Notes under the pieces: generated by a model
What the model was told of the DNA's origin: nothing
The model's database searches: none
What the model saw: the letters and a program-made list of their open reading frames with translations, nothing else
Translations under genes and position numbers: made by a program
In this document: piece by piece, positions 49,791-58,643 of the stretch
How positions within the stretch are numbered: the first letter of the stretch is position 1
How the letters are laid out: every line of letters begins with the position of its first letter
Assembly: GCF_003814875.1 (NCBI RefSeq)
Contig: NZ_RKQF01000001.1
Location: 10,230,001-10,294,000 of the forward strand
Direction of reading: 5' to 3'
Origin: Streptomyces sp. Ag109_O5-1
Lineage (GTDB): Bacteria > Actinomycetota > Actinomycetes > Streptomycetales > Streptomycetaceae
DNA: 64,000 nt

Positions 49791-49917
49791 CGGACCGGTC
49801 GGCAGGCGCCGTGCCCAGCCATGGCAGTCCCGAGAAAGCGGCGGAGGGCGCGGGCGATGGTCGACCCACTGGGGTGAATCGTCCTACGGCGGCAGGGAGT
49901 TGCTGTCAGTATGAAGT

Positions 49918-50421
49918 GTGACGACGAGCCCGCGTACTGATCCCCCCTCCCTCTCCGAACTCCTCGGACCGGCGGTCCGGTCGGGCGAGGAGGAACAGAT
50001 CGAAGCGGTGGCGCGGGAGTGGGGAGCGGTGTTCCCGCCCGATTTCGTCGCCGTCGCGGCGGCGTACGGCGATGTCACCATCTGCGAGTACATCTTCTTC
50101 TGTGGCGCTCGCAATCTGCGCTCCTACGCGGCGGCCATGGGCCGGAGGATGGAGGATTCGCCGACCGTTCCGCACCGGGTACTGCCGTCTTCCGGAGGAG
50201 CACTGGTGTGGGGCAACACCATCGAGGGCGACCAGCTGTTCCTGGTCGACCGGGGCGGCGGCCGCTGGACGGTGTCGGCGTTCCGGCGCGGCTGGGCGGA
50301 CTGGCACGACACCGACCTGGAGTTCGGCGAGTGGTTCCCCCGGATGCTCGCGGGGGAGATCGAGACCGACTGGATGCCCGAGTGGCCGGCCCCGCCGTAC
50401 GAACTGGGAATGGTCGACTAG
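49918..50421 (+). CDS. SMI1/KNR4 (SUKH) family protein
   Basis: A 167-residue protein with the SUKH pattern: a first helix with E-A-V-A-R-E-W-G, F-P-P-D-F-V-A-V-A-A-A-Y-G-D, then Y-I-F-F-C-G-A-R-N-L and a late W-F-P-R-M-L. SUKH proteins are commonly immunity proteins against polymorphic toxins, but this one is alone with no toxin gene adjacent. GTG 49918 has no strong ribosome site and may be close to a leaderless start. Confidence 0.75.
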   Translation: MTTSPRTDPPSLSELLGPAVRSGEEEQIEAVAREWGAVFPPDFVAVAAAYGDVTICEYIFFCGARNLRSYAAAMGRRMEDSPTVPHRVLPSSGGALVWGNTIEGDQLFLVDRGGGRWTVSAFRRGWADWHDTDLEFGEWFPRMLAGEIETDWMPEWPAPPYELGMVD

Positions 50422-50582
50422 GGTCCGTCGTCAAACGGATCCCGGCGCGTCACCGACAGCGGTTTCACCGGGGCCTCGGCGCGCTCGGGCCGGTCCTGCG
50501 GTGCCGGGCGGCCGCTCGTCAGAGGGAGCTGGCCCGCCACCCGGTGGGACGGAACGGCGGTCGCCGAAGAGGAGCCGATTTC

Positions 50583-51311
50583 ATGAACCGACGCCCGGAA
50601 ATACGCTGGCACCACGCGGTGGCCGAGCTGGTGGACTTCGCGCTGATCAGCTGGGAGGCGGAGCCGGAGCGGGTCGCCGCGTTGCTGCCGCCGGGCTTCG
50701 AGCCGGATGTGCGGAACGGGGCGGTCCTGGTCTCCTTGGTAGCCTTCCGGGACCGCCACTTCCACTTCCGCTTCGCCCCACGGGTGCGGTTCTCGGCCGG
50801 TCAGGTCAACTACCGGACGTATGTCCGCCGGGGCGCGGAGACAGGTGTCTGGTTCTTCGGCACCTCGTTGAGCAGCCGGCTCGTACAACTCCCGCGCACG
50901 GGCTGGCAGATGCCCTGGTACCACGAGTCGGTGCGGGTGGCAGGCACCGCGTCCGACTGGCAGTTGCGGACCGAGGGCCGCTGGGGCGCGGCCGATGTCG
51001 GACTTCGCGGCACCGGGCGACCCCTCGACACCCCGCCCGGATTCCCGGACCCCGGCGAGGCGAGCCGGATCCTTGTCGACCCCGCCGTGGGCTGGTACCC
51101 CCGGCGCGACGGGCGGGGCGTGGGCCGGTACTCGGTATGGCACGAACCGCTGCGCCTGGAGGCCGCCGAGGTGCGGCACGCACACAGCCAGGCCCTGACC
51201 GACCTGAGGCTGGTCGCGCCCGGCCAACTCCCCTGCCACGCCGGACTTCAGCGCAGCACCATGTTTGACGTACACACTCCGCCGTCCCGGCTGCTCCGTC
51301 CCGCGGGCTGA
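50583..51311 (+). CDS. DUF2071 family protein
   Basis: A 242-residue protein with the DUF2071 layout (acetoacetate decarboxylase-like fold): W-E-A-E-P-E-R-V-A-A-L-L-P-P-G-F near the start, V-N-Y-R-T-Y-V-R at about 80, G-V-W-F-F-G-T-S-L and Y-S-V-W-H-E-P. No catalytic activity is established for the family. ATG 50583 follows AAGAGGAG. It is downstream of the SUKH gene by 160 bases and may be separately expressed. Confidence 0.8.
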   Translation: MNRRPEIRWHHAVAELVDFALISWEAEPERVAALLPPGFEPDVRNGAVLVSLVAFRDRHFHFRFAPRVRFSAGQVNYRTYVRRGAETGVWFFGTSLSSRLVQLPRTGWQMPWYHESVRVAGTASDWQLRTEGRWGAADVGLRGTGRPLDTPPGFPDPGEASRILVDPAVGWYPRRDGRGVGRYSVWHEPLRLEAAEVRHAHSQALTDLRLVAPGQLPCHAGLQRSTMFDVHTPPSRLLRPAG

Positions 51312-51347
51312 CCCGCCGCCTCGCGGGGGACATCGGCGCGGCGGTGC

Positions 51348-52088
51348 TCAGGTCAGATTCAGCCCGCCGTCCAGCACGACGACCTCGCCGGTGATGTATG
51401 TGCCGGCGACCAGCGACGCCACCAGATCGGCCACGTCGGCGGGCTGGGCGGGACGGCGCATGGGCGCGCGCTCCCGCCACAGTTCCTGTGCCTGCGTCCA
51501 GTCCTTCGTCATCGGAGTGTCCACCAGCCCAGGCGCCACCGCGTTGACCCGCACCTCGGGCCCGAGCGCGGCCGCGAGCAGCCGGGTCACGTGATTGAGC
51601 GCGGCCTTGCTCGCCGCGTACGGCACCGACGAGCCCTTGGGGCGTACCCCGGCGTGGCTGGTGATGTTCACGATGCTGCCGCCCCCGGGGGAGGTACGCA
51701 GCGCCGGAAGTGCCGCCGTGCACAGCACCCATGGCGCGATCAGGTTCACCTCCAGCAGCCGCCGCCAGTCAGCGGGTGTCGCCGCGGCCAGGTCGTCGTG
51801 CGGGATGGGCCGGCTGATGCCCGCGTTGTTCACCAGCACGTCCAGCCGTCCGTACCGGCCGAGCGCCGTCTCGACCAGCCCCCGGGCCTCGTCCTCCACC
51901 GCCAGGTCCGCCCGCACGTACGCCCCGCCGAGCTCCGCCGCGAGCGCCTCCCCGGCCTCCGTACTGCGTCGTGAGTGCACGACGACCCGCATCCCGTCTG
52001 CCGCCAGCCTCCGCGCGACGGCCTCCCCGATTCCCGACGTGGACCCGCTGACCAGGGCGACGGGCCGATCCGCTTGTTCGATGCTCAT
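51348..52088 (-). CDS. short-chain dehydrogenase/reductase (FabG-like)
   Basis: A 246-residue classical SDR: G-S-T-S-G-I-G-E-A cofactor motif, N-N-A-G-I-S, I-T-S-H-A-G catalytic Ser, Y-A-A-S-K (YxxxK) and the C-terminal G-E-V-V-V-L-D-G-G typical of FabG-like reductases. Substrate unknown. ATG 52088 starts the frame. It is convergent with the DUF2071 gene and divergent from the CHAP hydrolase gene across a 450-base region with two dyads. Confidence 0.87.
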   Translation of the reverse strand: MSIEQADRPVALVSGSTSGIGEAVARRLAADGMRVVVHSRRSTEAGEALAAELGGAYVRADLAVEDEARGLVETALGRYGRLDVLVNNAGISRPIPHDDLAAATPADWRRLLEVNLIAPWVLCTAALPALRTSPGGGSIVNITSHAGVRPKGSSVPYAASKAALNHVTRLLAAALGPEVRVNAVAPGLVDTPMTKDWTQAQELWRERAPMRRPAQPADVADLVASLVAGTYITGEVVVLDGGLNLT

Positions 52089-52302
52089 GCCAGCGGATCC
52101 TGTCACGGCGGAGGAGGCACGGCAGCGCGGCCTGCGTCCGGTGCTCGACGTCGTCGCATCCGATGCAGCAGCAGCCGGTCTCCCGGCTCGGCCGAACGTA
52201 TCGCTGGGTTGGGCGACTTCCTTCTGTCGGGACAGCGCGGGCCTTCTGGCAGCCCTTCGATGACGTCCGCGTCCCACGGGACAACCCCCCACGGTCCCGG
52301 CG

Positions 52303-52326
52303 GTGTTCGCGAACGTTCTCGAACAC
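52303..52326. promoter_or_regulatory. inverted repeat GTGTTCG-N10-CGAACAC
   Basis: Perfect 7-base arms with a spacer that is itself partly palindromic (GAACGTTC). Similar to the element at 52365-52387. Likely a binding site for a dimeric regulator of the CHAP gene or the divergent SDR. Confidence 0.6.
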
Positions 52327-52364
52327 GCAGGTCAGGCACTTGTGACCGGAGTCCTGTTGATCGA

Positions 52365-52387
52365 TGTTCGAGAAGCGTTGTCGAACA
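52365..52387. promoter_or_regulatory. inverted repeat TGTTCGA-N9-TCGAACA
   Basis: Perfect 7-base arms. Centre-to-centre distance to the first dyad is about 61 bases, close to six helical turns, so both would face the same side of the DNA. Confidence 0.6.
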
Positions 52388-52539
52388 CCCCTCGGTCGTC
52401 TGCTCTTGTCCCAGAGCCGACCGCCGATCTGCCGGAGCCCCGTGTGCGCTCGGCGGCCTCGTCAACCGGACCACAGCCCCGCGGCGGGAACGACCCGAGC
52501 CGGTCGTCCACACCCGCCGCGGACGAAGAAGGAGGACAT

Positions 52540-53778
52540 ATGACACGCAACGCGCCGAGCGGGATCCTTCGGCGGTGGCCCAGGCCGCTGATCGCCACGC
52601 TGGCCGCGATCGCCGCGACCGGCCTCGGAACGGCGGCGCCCGCCACCGCGACCACGACCGTCCCGCACACGACCGCGTCCAGAGCCTCGGTGACCGCCGC
52701 TGCCGCCGCGACGCAGAAGCACGTCTATCTGCGGTCCGCGCTCGGCAACGAGCCTTATGTCACGACCGAGAACGGCTGGTCGGGGAGCACCGGCATGCAC
52801 GCCAAGAACGTGATCCGGGCGCGTGCCGCGACCCCGGGACCCTGGGAGGGGTACCGCATCGACTACCTGGGCCCCTCGTCCGGCAACGCGGTGCACCTGT
52901 GGTCCGATGCGGCCCAGGCCTACGTGACGGCGGAGTTCGCCTGGGGCGCCACCTCGTCCGGCCTGGACCAGCGCGGCACCCTGCACGCCCGCCCCGGGCA
53001 GACCAGCACCGGCCCGTGGGAGACCTTCTACCTCGACCAGACCGGCGCGCACACCTTCACGCTGTCCGTACGCGACTCCGGTGGCAAGCTGTGGTACGTC
53101 ACCGCAGAGCAGAACTACCCGGGCGACGAGGCGGGCCTGCTGCGCGCCAGGGCCACCAAGCCCGGCCCCTGGGAGCAGTTCACCACCGGCCCCGGCCCGC
53201 AGAACCTGATCGGCGGCGACGACTACCCCGCGAAGTGGAAGTCCCCGGCCCAGGACTCCTTCGCGAACGTCTTCGGGCTGAACCGGGAGTGCGTGTCCTA
53301 CGTCGCCTGGAAGATCTACGAGAACAGCGGCGGTACGCAGGTGCCAGGCGGTCAGGCGGCGCCCTCGGACTGGGCCCGCTACAGCGTCCGCGTCGATCCC
53401 ACCTCCGGCTCCGGCGCCTGGAGCTACGCCTACAACTGGGGCTACGCGGCCGCCTCCCACCACGTCACCGTCAACCACACCCCGACCCCCGGTTCGGTCG
53501 CCTGGTGGGACCGGAAGGGGGTGTGGGCAGCACACGGCACCGGCCATGTCGCGTACGTGACCGCGGTGCAGAAGAGCGGCTCCGCCGTCACCGGCTTCGA
53601 CATCGCCGAGTACAACATCGAGGGCAAGGACGGCGCCTACTCGACGATCCACTTCACCGTCAGCAACGGCAAGCTGGTGCGACGCGCCGCCAACACCACA
53701 CCGTCCGGGCCGATGGCCGGCGTGGATCTCGGCTGGGTACCGATCCCCGACGGCTTCGTCCACATCAACGGTTTCTGA
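52540..53778 (+). CDS. secreted CHAP-domain cell-wall hydrolase with three N-terminal repeats
   Basis: A 412-residue exported protein. The signal peptide has R-R-W-P-R and a hydrophobic core to about residue 35 (A-P-A-T-A end). Residues about 60-220 hold three repeats of about 50 residues, each ending G-P-W-E (G-P-W-E-G-Y, G-P-W-E-T-F, G-P-W-E-Q-F), consistent with a beta-trefoil/fascin-like binding module. The C-terminal half is a CHAP amidase/endopeptidase domain with catalytic Cys in N-R-E-C-V-S-Y-V and His in G-T-G-H-V-A-Y-V. It would cut peptidoglycan peptides outside the cell. ATG 52540 follows GAAGGAGGAC. A hairpin terminator follows. Confidence 0.85.
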   Translation: MTRNAPSGILRRWPRPLIATLAAIAATGLGTAAPATATTTVPHTTASRASVTAAAAATQKHVYLRSALGNEPYVTTENGWSGSTGMHAKNVIRARAATPGPWEGYRIDYLGPSSGNAVHLWSDAAQAYVTAEFAWGATSSGLDQRGTLHARPGQTSTGPWETFYLDQTGAHTFTLSVRDSGGKLWYVTAEQNYPGDEAGLLRARATKPGPWEQFTTGPGPQNLIGGDDYPAKWKSPAQDSFANVFGLNRECVSYVAWKIYENSGGTQVPGGQAAPSDWARYSVRVDPTSGSGAWSYAYNWGYAAASHHVTVNHTPTPGSVAWWDRKGVWAAHGTGHVAYVTAVQKSGSAVTGFDIAEYNIEGKDGAYSTIHFTVSNGKLVRRAANTTPSGPMAGVDLGWVPIPDGFVHINGF

Positions 53779-53787
53779 TCCCGGGGA

Positions 53788-53821
53788 CCGGGGTGGACGG
53801 CGAGGGGGCCGCCCACCCCGG
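53788..53821 (+). terminator. hairpin terminator after the CHAP gene
   Basis: CCGGGGTGG and CCACCCCGG, 9-base stem, 10 bases after the stop at 53778. Confidence 0.7.
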
Positions 53822-53930
53822 TGTCGTGACCGGCACAGTCGGAGACATCGCGCAAGGCATTCCACAGGGGGGGCGTGCGGTCGCGGTGCTCGGCGGGGTC
53901 GGTGGGAGGCCGGGAGCAGCCGCAGGGGTT

Positions 53931-53959
53931 CGTGCCGGCGGAGGTGCTCCGCCGGCACG
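53931..53959 (-). terminator. hairpin terminator after the phosphodiesterase gene
   Basis: A perfect 12-base stem (CGTGCCGGCGGA with its complement) and a 5-base loop, 20 bases past the minus-strand stop at 53979. Confidence 0.78.
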
Positions 53960-53978
53960 ACGGCGGCCCCGGGCGCGG

Positions 53979-55643
53979 TCAGCGCACCGGCAGCGACCGG
54001 GTGTGCTCGATGCGCACCGCGTCCAGGTCCCTCGGGTTCAGGCCCAGCAGCCGCAGCATCGTCGGCGCGATCTGCGTGGTCCGCACCGGAGCGTTGACGC
54101 GCACGTCGTGCGGGGTGGCGGCGCCGTAGACGACGAGCGGCACGTCGAGGTCGTCGGCGTGGGCTCCGCCGTGCTCGGCGATCTTGCTCTTGCCGCCGGT
54201 GTAGACCACGCCGTACCGGCTGATGCCGAACACGTCGGGCACGCGCGAGTCGCCGGGCCGGGCGTGGAAGTACCGGGCGGCATCCGCACCGGCGTACACG
54301 GTCTTCAGACCGCTCGCCGTGAACGGCTTGGCGGCCCCGTCGATGCCGTTGCCGGTGCCGGACTGGGCCAGCAGGTAGGTCTTGGCGAACTCGGCGGCGG
54401 CCTGGGAACGGTCGGTGAGCCACAGCAGCATGGCGTCGTCGTCCACGGCGTGGGCGACCAGGTCACCCGCGCCGGGGTGGGCGGCCTTCCAGGCGGAGTT
54501 GAGGCCGTCGAGCAGCGGCCCGTCGTCGATGCGGGTCAGCGACTCGGGGTCGGTGGGGGACTGGCCGTGCTTGGCCGACAGGATGACGGTCGTGCTGCCG
54601 TCGAGGCCCCGCTTGTGGAGCTCGTCGAGGAACGCGCCGACCTCCTGGTCGACGAAGTCGAGGTTCTTCGCCAGCAGCGGTCCGGGCGTGCCGGGTGTGG
54701 TGTAACCGCCCGTCAGGCCGTCGGAGGAGGGCAGTTTCTGGGCCGTGGACACGGACTGGAAGTTCATCCCGAAGACCGCCGGGACGCCCGTCTGGTGGGA
54801 GCCGCTGTGGTCGTGACCGTCGATCTCGTTGAGGACGGCCTTCACCTTGTACGCGTCGTACTGCTCGGTCGCGGCGTTGTCCTTCGTCCAGTCCTTGCCG
54901 GCCGGGTAGCCGATGGCCTGGCTGTTGATCTCCGGGGCGAACAGGTCCTGGATGCCGTTGCCGGACGGCCCGTCGAGGATCTCGTAGGCGGCGTGCTTGT
55001 CCGACCACGCGGTGCGCAGCCCGGCCTTGCGGGCGACGTCGAAGACCGTGTTCACCTTGAGGTAGGAGTGCGGGTAGACGGGCTTGCAGGTCTTCGGGTC
55101 GACGGGCAGCTTCGCCGGGTTGATGAGGCCGGCGGGGTCGCCGGTCATGTTCAGGATGCTGTCGGGCAGGCCGGAAAGGCCCTGGCCCGCGTCGAGGGAG
55201 TCCTGGTTCTTGTCGAGGTCCTCGGTGAGGTCGACCTCGGCGCCCGGCTTGACGCCCGCGCAACTGGTGGTGCCGGCCGGGAGCAGGGCGTTGCTGTAGG
55301 TGTCGTCGTAGTACACGCCCGTGACGCCCGGGTCCCCGCCGGTCAACTGGCCCACCATGCCTGGGAAGGAGTCGGAGGGAACGGTGGTTCTCGCGTGGGT
55401 GTACTCCACACCGCCGCCGACCAGCCGGGCGAGCGCGGAACGCGGGTGCCGGGCCACGTACCAGGCCAGGTCGGACTGGTGCAGACCGTCAACCGACAGC
55501 AGCAGGACGTGCCGGGAGCGGGATGCGGGGGAGGCCGCGGCGGGGCCGGTGGTCGCGGCGGTCAGACCGCCGACGGCGGCGAGCGCCGCGGCGGCGGCCG
55601 CGACGGGACGGAGCGGGTGTCGGAACACGATGGTTCTCCTCAC
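53979..55643 (-). CDS. secreted alkaline-phosphatase-superfamily phosphodiesterase (NPP-like)
   Basis: A 554-residue exported protein with a signal peptide to about residue 38 (A-A-A-S-P). The fold landmarks of type I phosphodiesterase/nucleotide pyrophosphatase are visible: metal Asp in S-V-D-G-L-H (about 50), the nucleophile region T-T-V-P-S-D-S-F-P (about 85), a metal D-G-H-D-H-S-G-S-H block, S-A-K-H-G-Q-S-P and A-E-H-G-G-A-H-A-D-D. The last are Asp/His ligands. It would hydrolyse phosphodiesters or sugar phosphates outside the cell, perhaps for phosphate supply; no PHO box is seen. GGAGAACC precedes ATG 55643. Confidence 0.87.
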   Translation of the reverse strand: MRRTIVFRHPLRPVAAAAAALAAVGGLTAATTGPAAASPASRSRHVLLLSVDGLHQSDLAWYVARHPRSALARLVGGGVEYTHARTTVPSDSFPGMVGQLTGGDPGVTGVYYDDTYSNALLPAGTTSCAGVKPGAEVDLTEDLDKNQDSLDAGQGLSGLPDSILNMTGDPAGLINPAKLPVDPKTCKPVYPHSYLKVNTVFDVARKAGLRTAWSDKHAAYEILDGPSGNGIQDLFAPEINSQAIGYPAGKDWTKDNAATEQYDAYKVKAVLNEIDGHDHSGSHQTGVPAVFGMNFQSVSTAQKLPSSDGLTGGYTTPGTPGPLLAKNLDFVDQEVGAFLDELHKRGLDGSTTVILSAKHGQSPTDPESLTRIDDGPLLDGLNSAWKAAHPGAGDLVAHAVDDDAMLLWLTDRSQAAAEFAKTYLLAQSGTGNGIDGAAKPFTASGLKTVYAGADAARYFHARPGDSRVPDVFGISRYGVVYTGGKSKIAEHGGAHADDLDVPLVVYGAATPHDVRVNAPVRTTQIAPTMLRLLGLNPRDLDAVRIEHTRSLPVR

Positions 55644-55839
55644 GCTGTGCGGAGCTTGTGACCCTGCGGATCATGCACCGACATTCGAGAGGGAGAACGT
55701 GTACGGAACCGGACTTGCGGCCCGGATTCTGCCCAAGAACTTCATCGCGGCGCGCAAAGTCCGGTCCCTCGGGCGTCCTGAATAAGCTCGGAGGCGGGGG
55801 GAAGACTGACTGCCTGATGGCGCGGGCGAGGGGATGGGT

Positions 55840-56397
55840 ATGGGTGAGGTGTTCTTCCGGAAGCTGACCCGGTGGCAGGCCGACGGGGACCGGGAAGAGC
55901 TGGCGGACCTGTATGTGGCTGCGTACCAGGAACCCCCGGGCGAGGAATACCGCAATCGCGAACGGTTCCTGGCCGTACTGGCGGACGATGTCCAACGGCC
56001 GGGCTTCGACATGGTGGTGGCCGACGACGTGGAGGGCGAGGACGACGAACCGGCGGGACTGGCTTACGGGTATCCGTTGCACCGCGACGGCTCATGGTGG
56101 CGCGGTTTCGTCGGTGTCCTTCCCGGCGAGGTCGAGGAACTCACCGCATCCGGGAAGGTGTTCGCCCTCGCGGAGTTGATGGTGCTTCCGGAACACCGCC
56201 GACGCGGGACAGGCAGCCGCCTCCAGGACAGACTGCTCTCCGACAGCGACGCGGAACTGGCGGTCGCACTCCTCGACCCCGCCAACTCCGCGGCGCTGGA
56301 CGCCTTTCGGGCATGGGGCTGGGAGCGGCTCGGGCAATTCCGCGACGACACCGGGGAATCCGCCCTGGAGGTTCTCACCCGGGCCCTGCCGGGGTGA
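55840..56397 (+). CDS. GNAT-family N-acetyltransferase
   Basis: A 185-residue GNAT protein. The acetyl-CoA loop is at R-R-R-G-T-G-S-R-L (about 123-131) after the beta-4 strand A-L-A-E-L-M-V-L-P, and the C-terminal L-D-P-A-N-S-A-A-L-D-A-F-R-A-W-G-W is typical. Substrate unknown. Two in-frame ATGs lie at 55834 and 55840; the second has the better spacing to GAGGGG. It is divergent from the phosphodiesterase and convergent with the sensor kinase gene. Confidence 0.82.
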   Translation: MGEVFFRKLTRWQADGDREELADLYVAAYQEPPGEEYRNRERFLAVLADDVQRPGFDMVVADDVEGEDDEPAGLAYGYPLHRDGSWWRGFVGVLPGEVEELTASGKVFALAELMVLPEHRRRGTGSRLQDRLLSDSDAELAVALLDPANSAALDAFRAWGWERLGQFRDDTGESALEVLTRALPG

Positions 56398-56436
56398 GAA
56401 CCAGCGGGGCGGTTGCACGGCCCGGGTCCGGTCTTC

Positions 56437-57885
56437 TCAACGCGCTCTCGAACACCCCGCCGTCGGGGTGCCCCGGCGTTCCCGGTGTGCGTGACTCTCG
56501 GTGCGCCGGAGGCGGACGACGGCTTCGAGCCCGCCGCCCGGGGCCGTCTCCAGGGTGACCTCGCCACCGCTGGCGCGGGTGAGTTGCCGGACCATCGGCA
56601 GACCGAGGCCCGTGCCGTCGTGGTCGGCGCCGGCAGCCCGCCAGAACCGGTCGAAGGCCCTGCGCCGTTCGGCCTCGGTCATGCCGGGACCTTGGTCGAT
56701 GACGTGCAACTCGGCTTCAGGCGCCGCCCGGTCCGCTTGTCCAGGGGCGTCGACGACGGCCAGGGTGACGGCGGTTCCCGGCGGGGACGCGCGCAGCGCG
56801 TTGGAGAGCAGGTTGTCGACGATCTGCTCCAGGGCGCCCGGAGCCGCCCACACCCGAACGGTGGTGGCTCCCGAGACGACGATGTCGACGCGTTGCTCCT
56901 CGGCGAAGGCCGTCCAGATGGCGGCGCGATCGGCGACGACGGCGTCGAGGTCGACCGGCTCCGGCCGGATCGCGGAGTTCTCCAGCCGGGCGAGCGCCAG
57001 CAGCCCCTGCACCATACGGCCGAGCCGTTCCAGTTCCCCCAGCGCCTTGTCGAGACTGTCCTGGGCGCACGGGTCGAGGTGCGGCTCGAAGTTCTCCAGG
57101 CGCAGGCGCAACGAGGTCAGCGGAGTCCTCAGTTGGTGCGACACATCGGAGGCGAACGCCTGCTGCTCCTGCAGCAGGTGCTGGAGCCGGGTCGCGGTGG
57201 CCGTGAAGGACGCGGCCAGACGGCGCAGTTCCGGCGGCCCGTGATCGGTGGCCGGCGGGTCGGTGATCCGGCCGTCGGCGAGCTGCGCGGTCGCCAGTTC
57301 CAGGGCCCGCACGGGACGCGTGATCGAGCGGGCGAGCGCGAAGCCGATCAGGGAGACGGCGGTCAGCACCCCCACGCCGACGAAGCCGAGAGCCAGCCAG
57401 GTGGCATGGACCTTCGCCTCAAGCGGGCCCAGCGCGTACACGGTCCGTACGACGCAGGGAACGACGGCGTCCGAACCACCGGGCACCGTGGTGAGGAGGA
57501 GGTCCCCGCCCGCGGACGGGGCACTCCGGCCGGTGACGACGGGGTGACCGTGCAGCGCGGTGGAGATGTCCGGTTCGGTGGACAGGTCCTCGCCGACCGG
57601 GGCGAGGGCGGCGGTGTCGGTGAGGACGACGCCCCGGTGATCGGTGACGACCACACGACTGCCGGTTCGCCGCCCGTAGGCGCGAGCCAGTTCGGGGAGG
57701 TCACCGGCGACCCCGCGCTCCATCTTCTCCTCGCAGACCTCGGCCAGCGTCATCGCCCCCTGCTGCGCCGCGTGGGAGAAACGGGCCAGCTCGCTGCGCG
57801 CGTAGAAGAGCCCGAACGGCACTTCGAGCGTGAGCAGGACGAGCAGTATGAGGCTCAGATGGCTGAGCAGGATGCGCCGGGTCAC
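56437..57885 (-). CDS. two-component sensor histidine kinase
   Basis: A 482-residue membrane kinase. The first helix is at about 5-27; an extracytoplasmic sensor of about 130 residues follows, then a second helix at about 165-188, HAMP linker, HisKA with the phospho-accepting His in D-V-S-H-Q-L-R-T-P-L (about 245), and a HATPase domain with N-box D-N-L-L-S-N-A-L-R, G1 D-Q-G-P-G-M and G2 G-T-G-L-G-L. The signal is unknown. GTG 57885 overlaps the response-regulator stop (GTGA), so the pair is coupled and cognate. Confidence 0.9.
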   Translation of the reverse strand: MTRRILLSHLSLILLVLLTLEVPFGLFYARSELARFSHAAQQGAMTLAEVCEEKMERGVAGDLPELARAYGRRTGSRVVVTDHRGVVLTDTAALAPVGEDLSTEPDISTALHGHPVVTGRSAPSAGGDLLLTTVPGGSDAVVPCVVRTVYALGPLEAKVHATWLALGFVGVGVLTAVSLIGFALARSITRPVRALELATAQLADGRITDPPATDHGPPELRRLAASFTATATRLQHLLQEQQAFASDVSHQLRTPLTSLRLRLENFEPHLDPCAQDSLDKALGELERLGRMVQGLLALARLENSAIRPEPVDLDAVVADRAAIWTAFAEEQRVDIVVSGATTVRVWAAPGALEQIVDNLLSNALRASPPGTAVTLAVVDAPGQADRAAPEAELHVIDQGPGMTEAERRRAFDRFWRAAGADHDGTGLGLPMVRQLTRASGGEVTLETAPGGGLEAVVRLRRTESHAHRERRGTPTAGCSRAR

Positions 57886-58643
57886 CGAGGCCCTCCGCCG
57901 GGTACCGGCGCTGTCGCGGAGGCGGTGTCCTCGTGTGCCGGGGGGACCAGGCGGAAGCCGATGCCGCGGATGTTCTCGATCCAGGCGGAGTCCCCGAGTT
58001 TGCGGCGCAGCGCGGCGATGTGGACGTCCAGGGTCTTGGTGGGACCGAAGAAGTTCGGTTCCCATGCCGTGTCGAGAATCTGCCGACGGGAGCAGACGGC
58101 TCCGGGATCCTCCGCGAGGCAGGTGAGCAGATCGAACTCCTTGGGCGCGAGGGCGATCGGCGACCGGTGCAGGTGCACCTGCCGGGTACGGCGGTCGATG
58201 GTCAGCGGGCCGACCCGCTGGACGTCGGGTGTCCCGGGCGGTGCCACGTCGTCCGGGGGCCCCGGTTCGTGACCGTGCGGGTCCAGGACGGCGGGGCGGG
58301 CGCGGCGGGTGACGGCGCGGATGCGGGCGACGAGTTCCCGTACGCCGAACGGCTTCGAGACGTAGTCGTCGGCGCCCAGCTCCAGACCGAGCACCCGGTC
58401 GACCTCGTCGTCCCTGGCGGTGATCATGATGATGGGCACGGACGAACGGGTTCTGAGCGCACGGCACACATCTAGGCCGTCCATGTCGGGCAGCCCCAGG
58501 TCAAGGAGCACCATCGCCGCCTCCGGCGCGGCGAGGCCGTCGGCCCCCGTTCTGGCGTGCTCCACGGTGAACCCGAATCGCCGCAGACCCTCCGTCAATG
58601 GTCCGGCCACCCGGTCGTCGTCCTCGATCAGCAAGACACGCAT
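57882..58643 (-). CDS. OmpR-family response regulator
   Basis: A 253-residue regulator. The receiver domain has E-D-D-D at about 8, the phosphorylated Asp in L-L-D-L-G-L-P at about 50 and the conserved Lys in V-S-K-P-F-G at about 100. The C-terminal winged helix (about 165-245) includes F-D-L-L-T-C-L, V-D/H-I-A-A-L-R-R-K-L and G-I-G-F-R-L. A Pro/Asp-rich linker of about 25 residues between the domains is longer than usual. ATG 58643 starts the canonical M-R-V-L-L-I-E-D. It probably controls this operon and targets not visible here. Confidence 0.9.
   Translation of the reverse strand: MRVLLIEDDDRVAGPLTEGLRRFGFTVEHARTGADGLAAPEAAMVLLDLGLPDMDGLDVCRALRTRSSVPIIMITARDDEVDRVLGLELGADDYVSKPFGVRELVARIRAVTRRARPAVLDPHGHEPGPPDDVAPPGTPDVQRVGPLTIDRRTRQVHLHRSPIALAPKEFDLLTCLAEDPGAVCSRRQILDTAWEPNFFGPTKTLDVHIAALRRKLGDSAWIENIRGIGFRLVPPAHEDTASATAPVPGGGPR

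Larger units (their letters stand above)
52089..52539. other. 451-base divergent gap with two GTTCG/CGAAC dyads
   Basis: No gene is recognised. The gap contains two spaced inverted repeats (listed separately) about 61 bases apart, and a strong ribosome site (GAAGGAGGAC) for the CHAP gene at its end. Confidence 0.55.

Noticed and set aside
52303..52387. Dyads read as LexA (SOS) boxes
   Set aside because: The SOS box has CGAAC then GTTCG with four bases between; here the order is reversed with 9-10 bases between.
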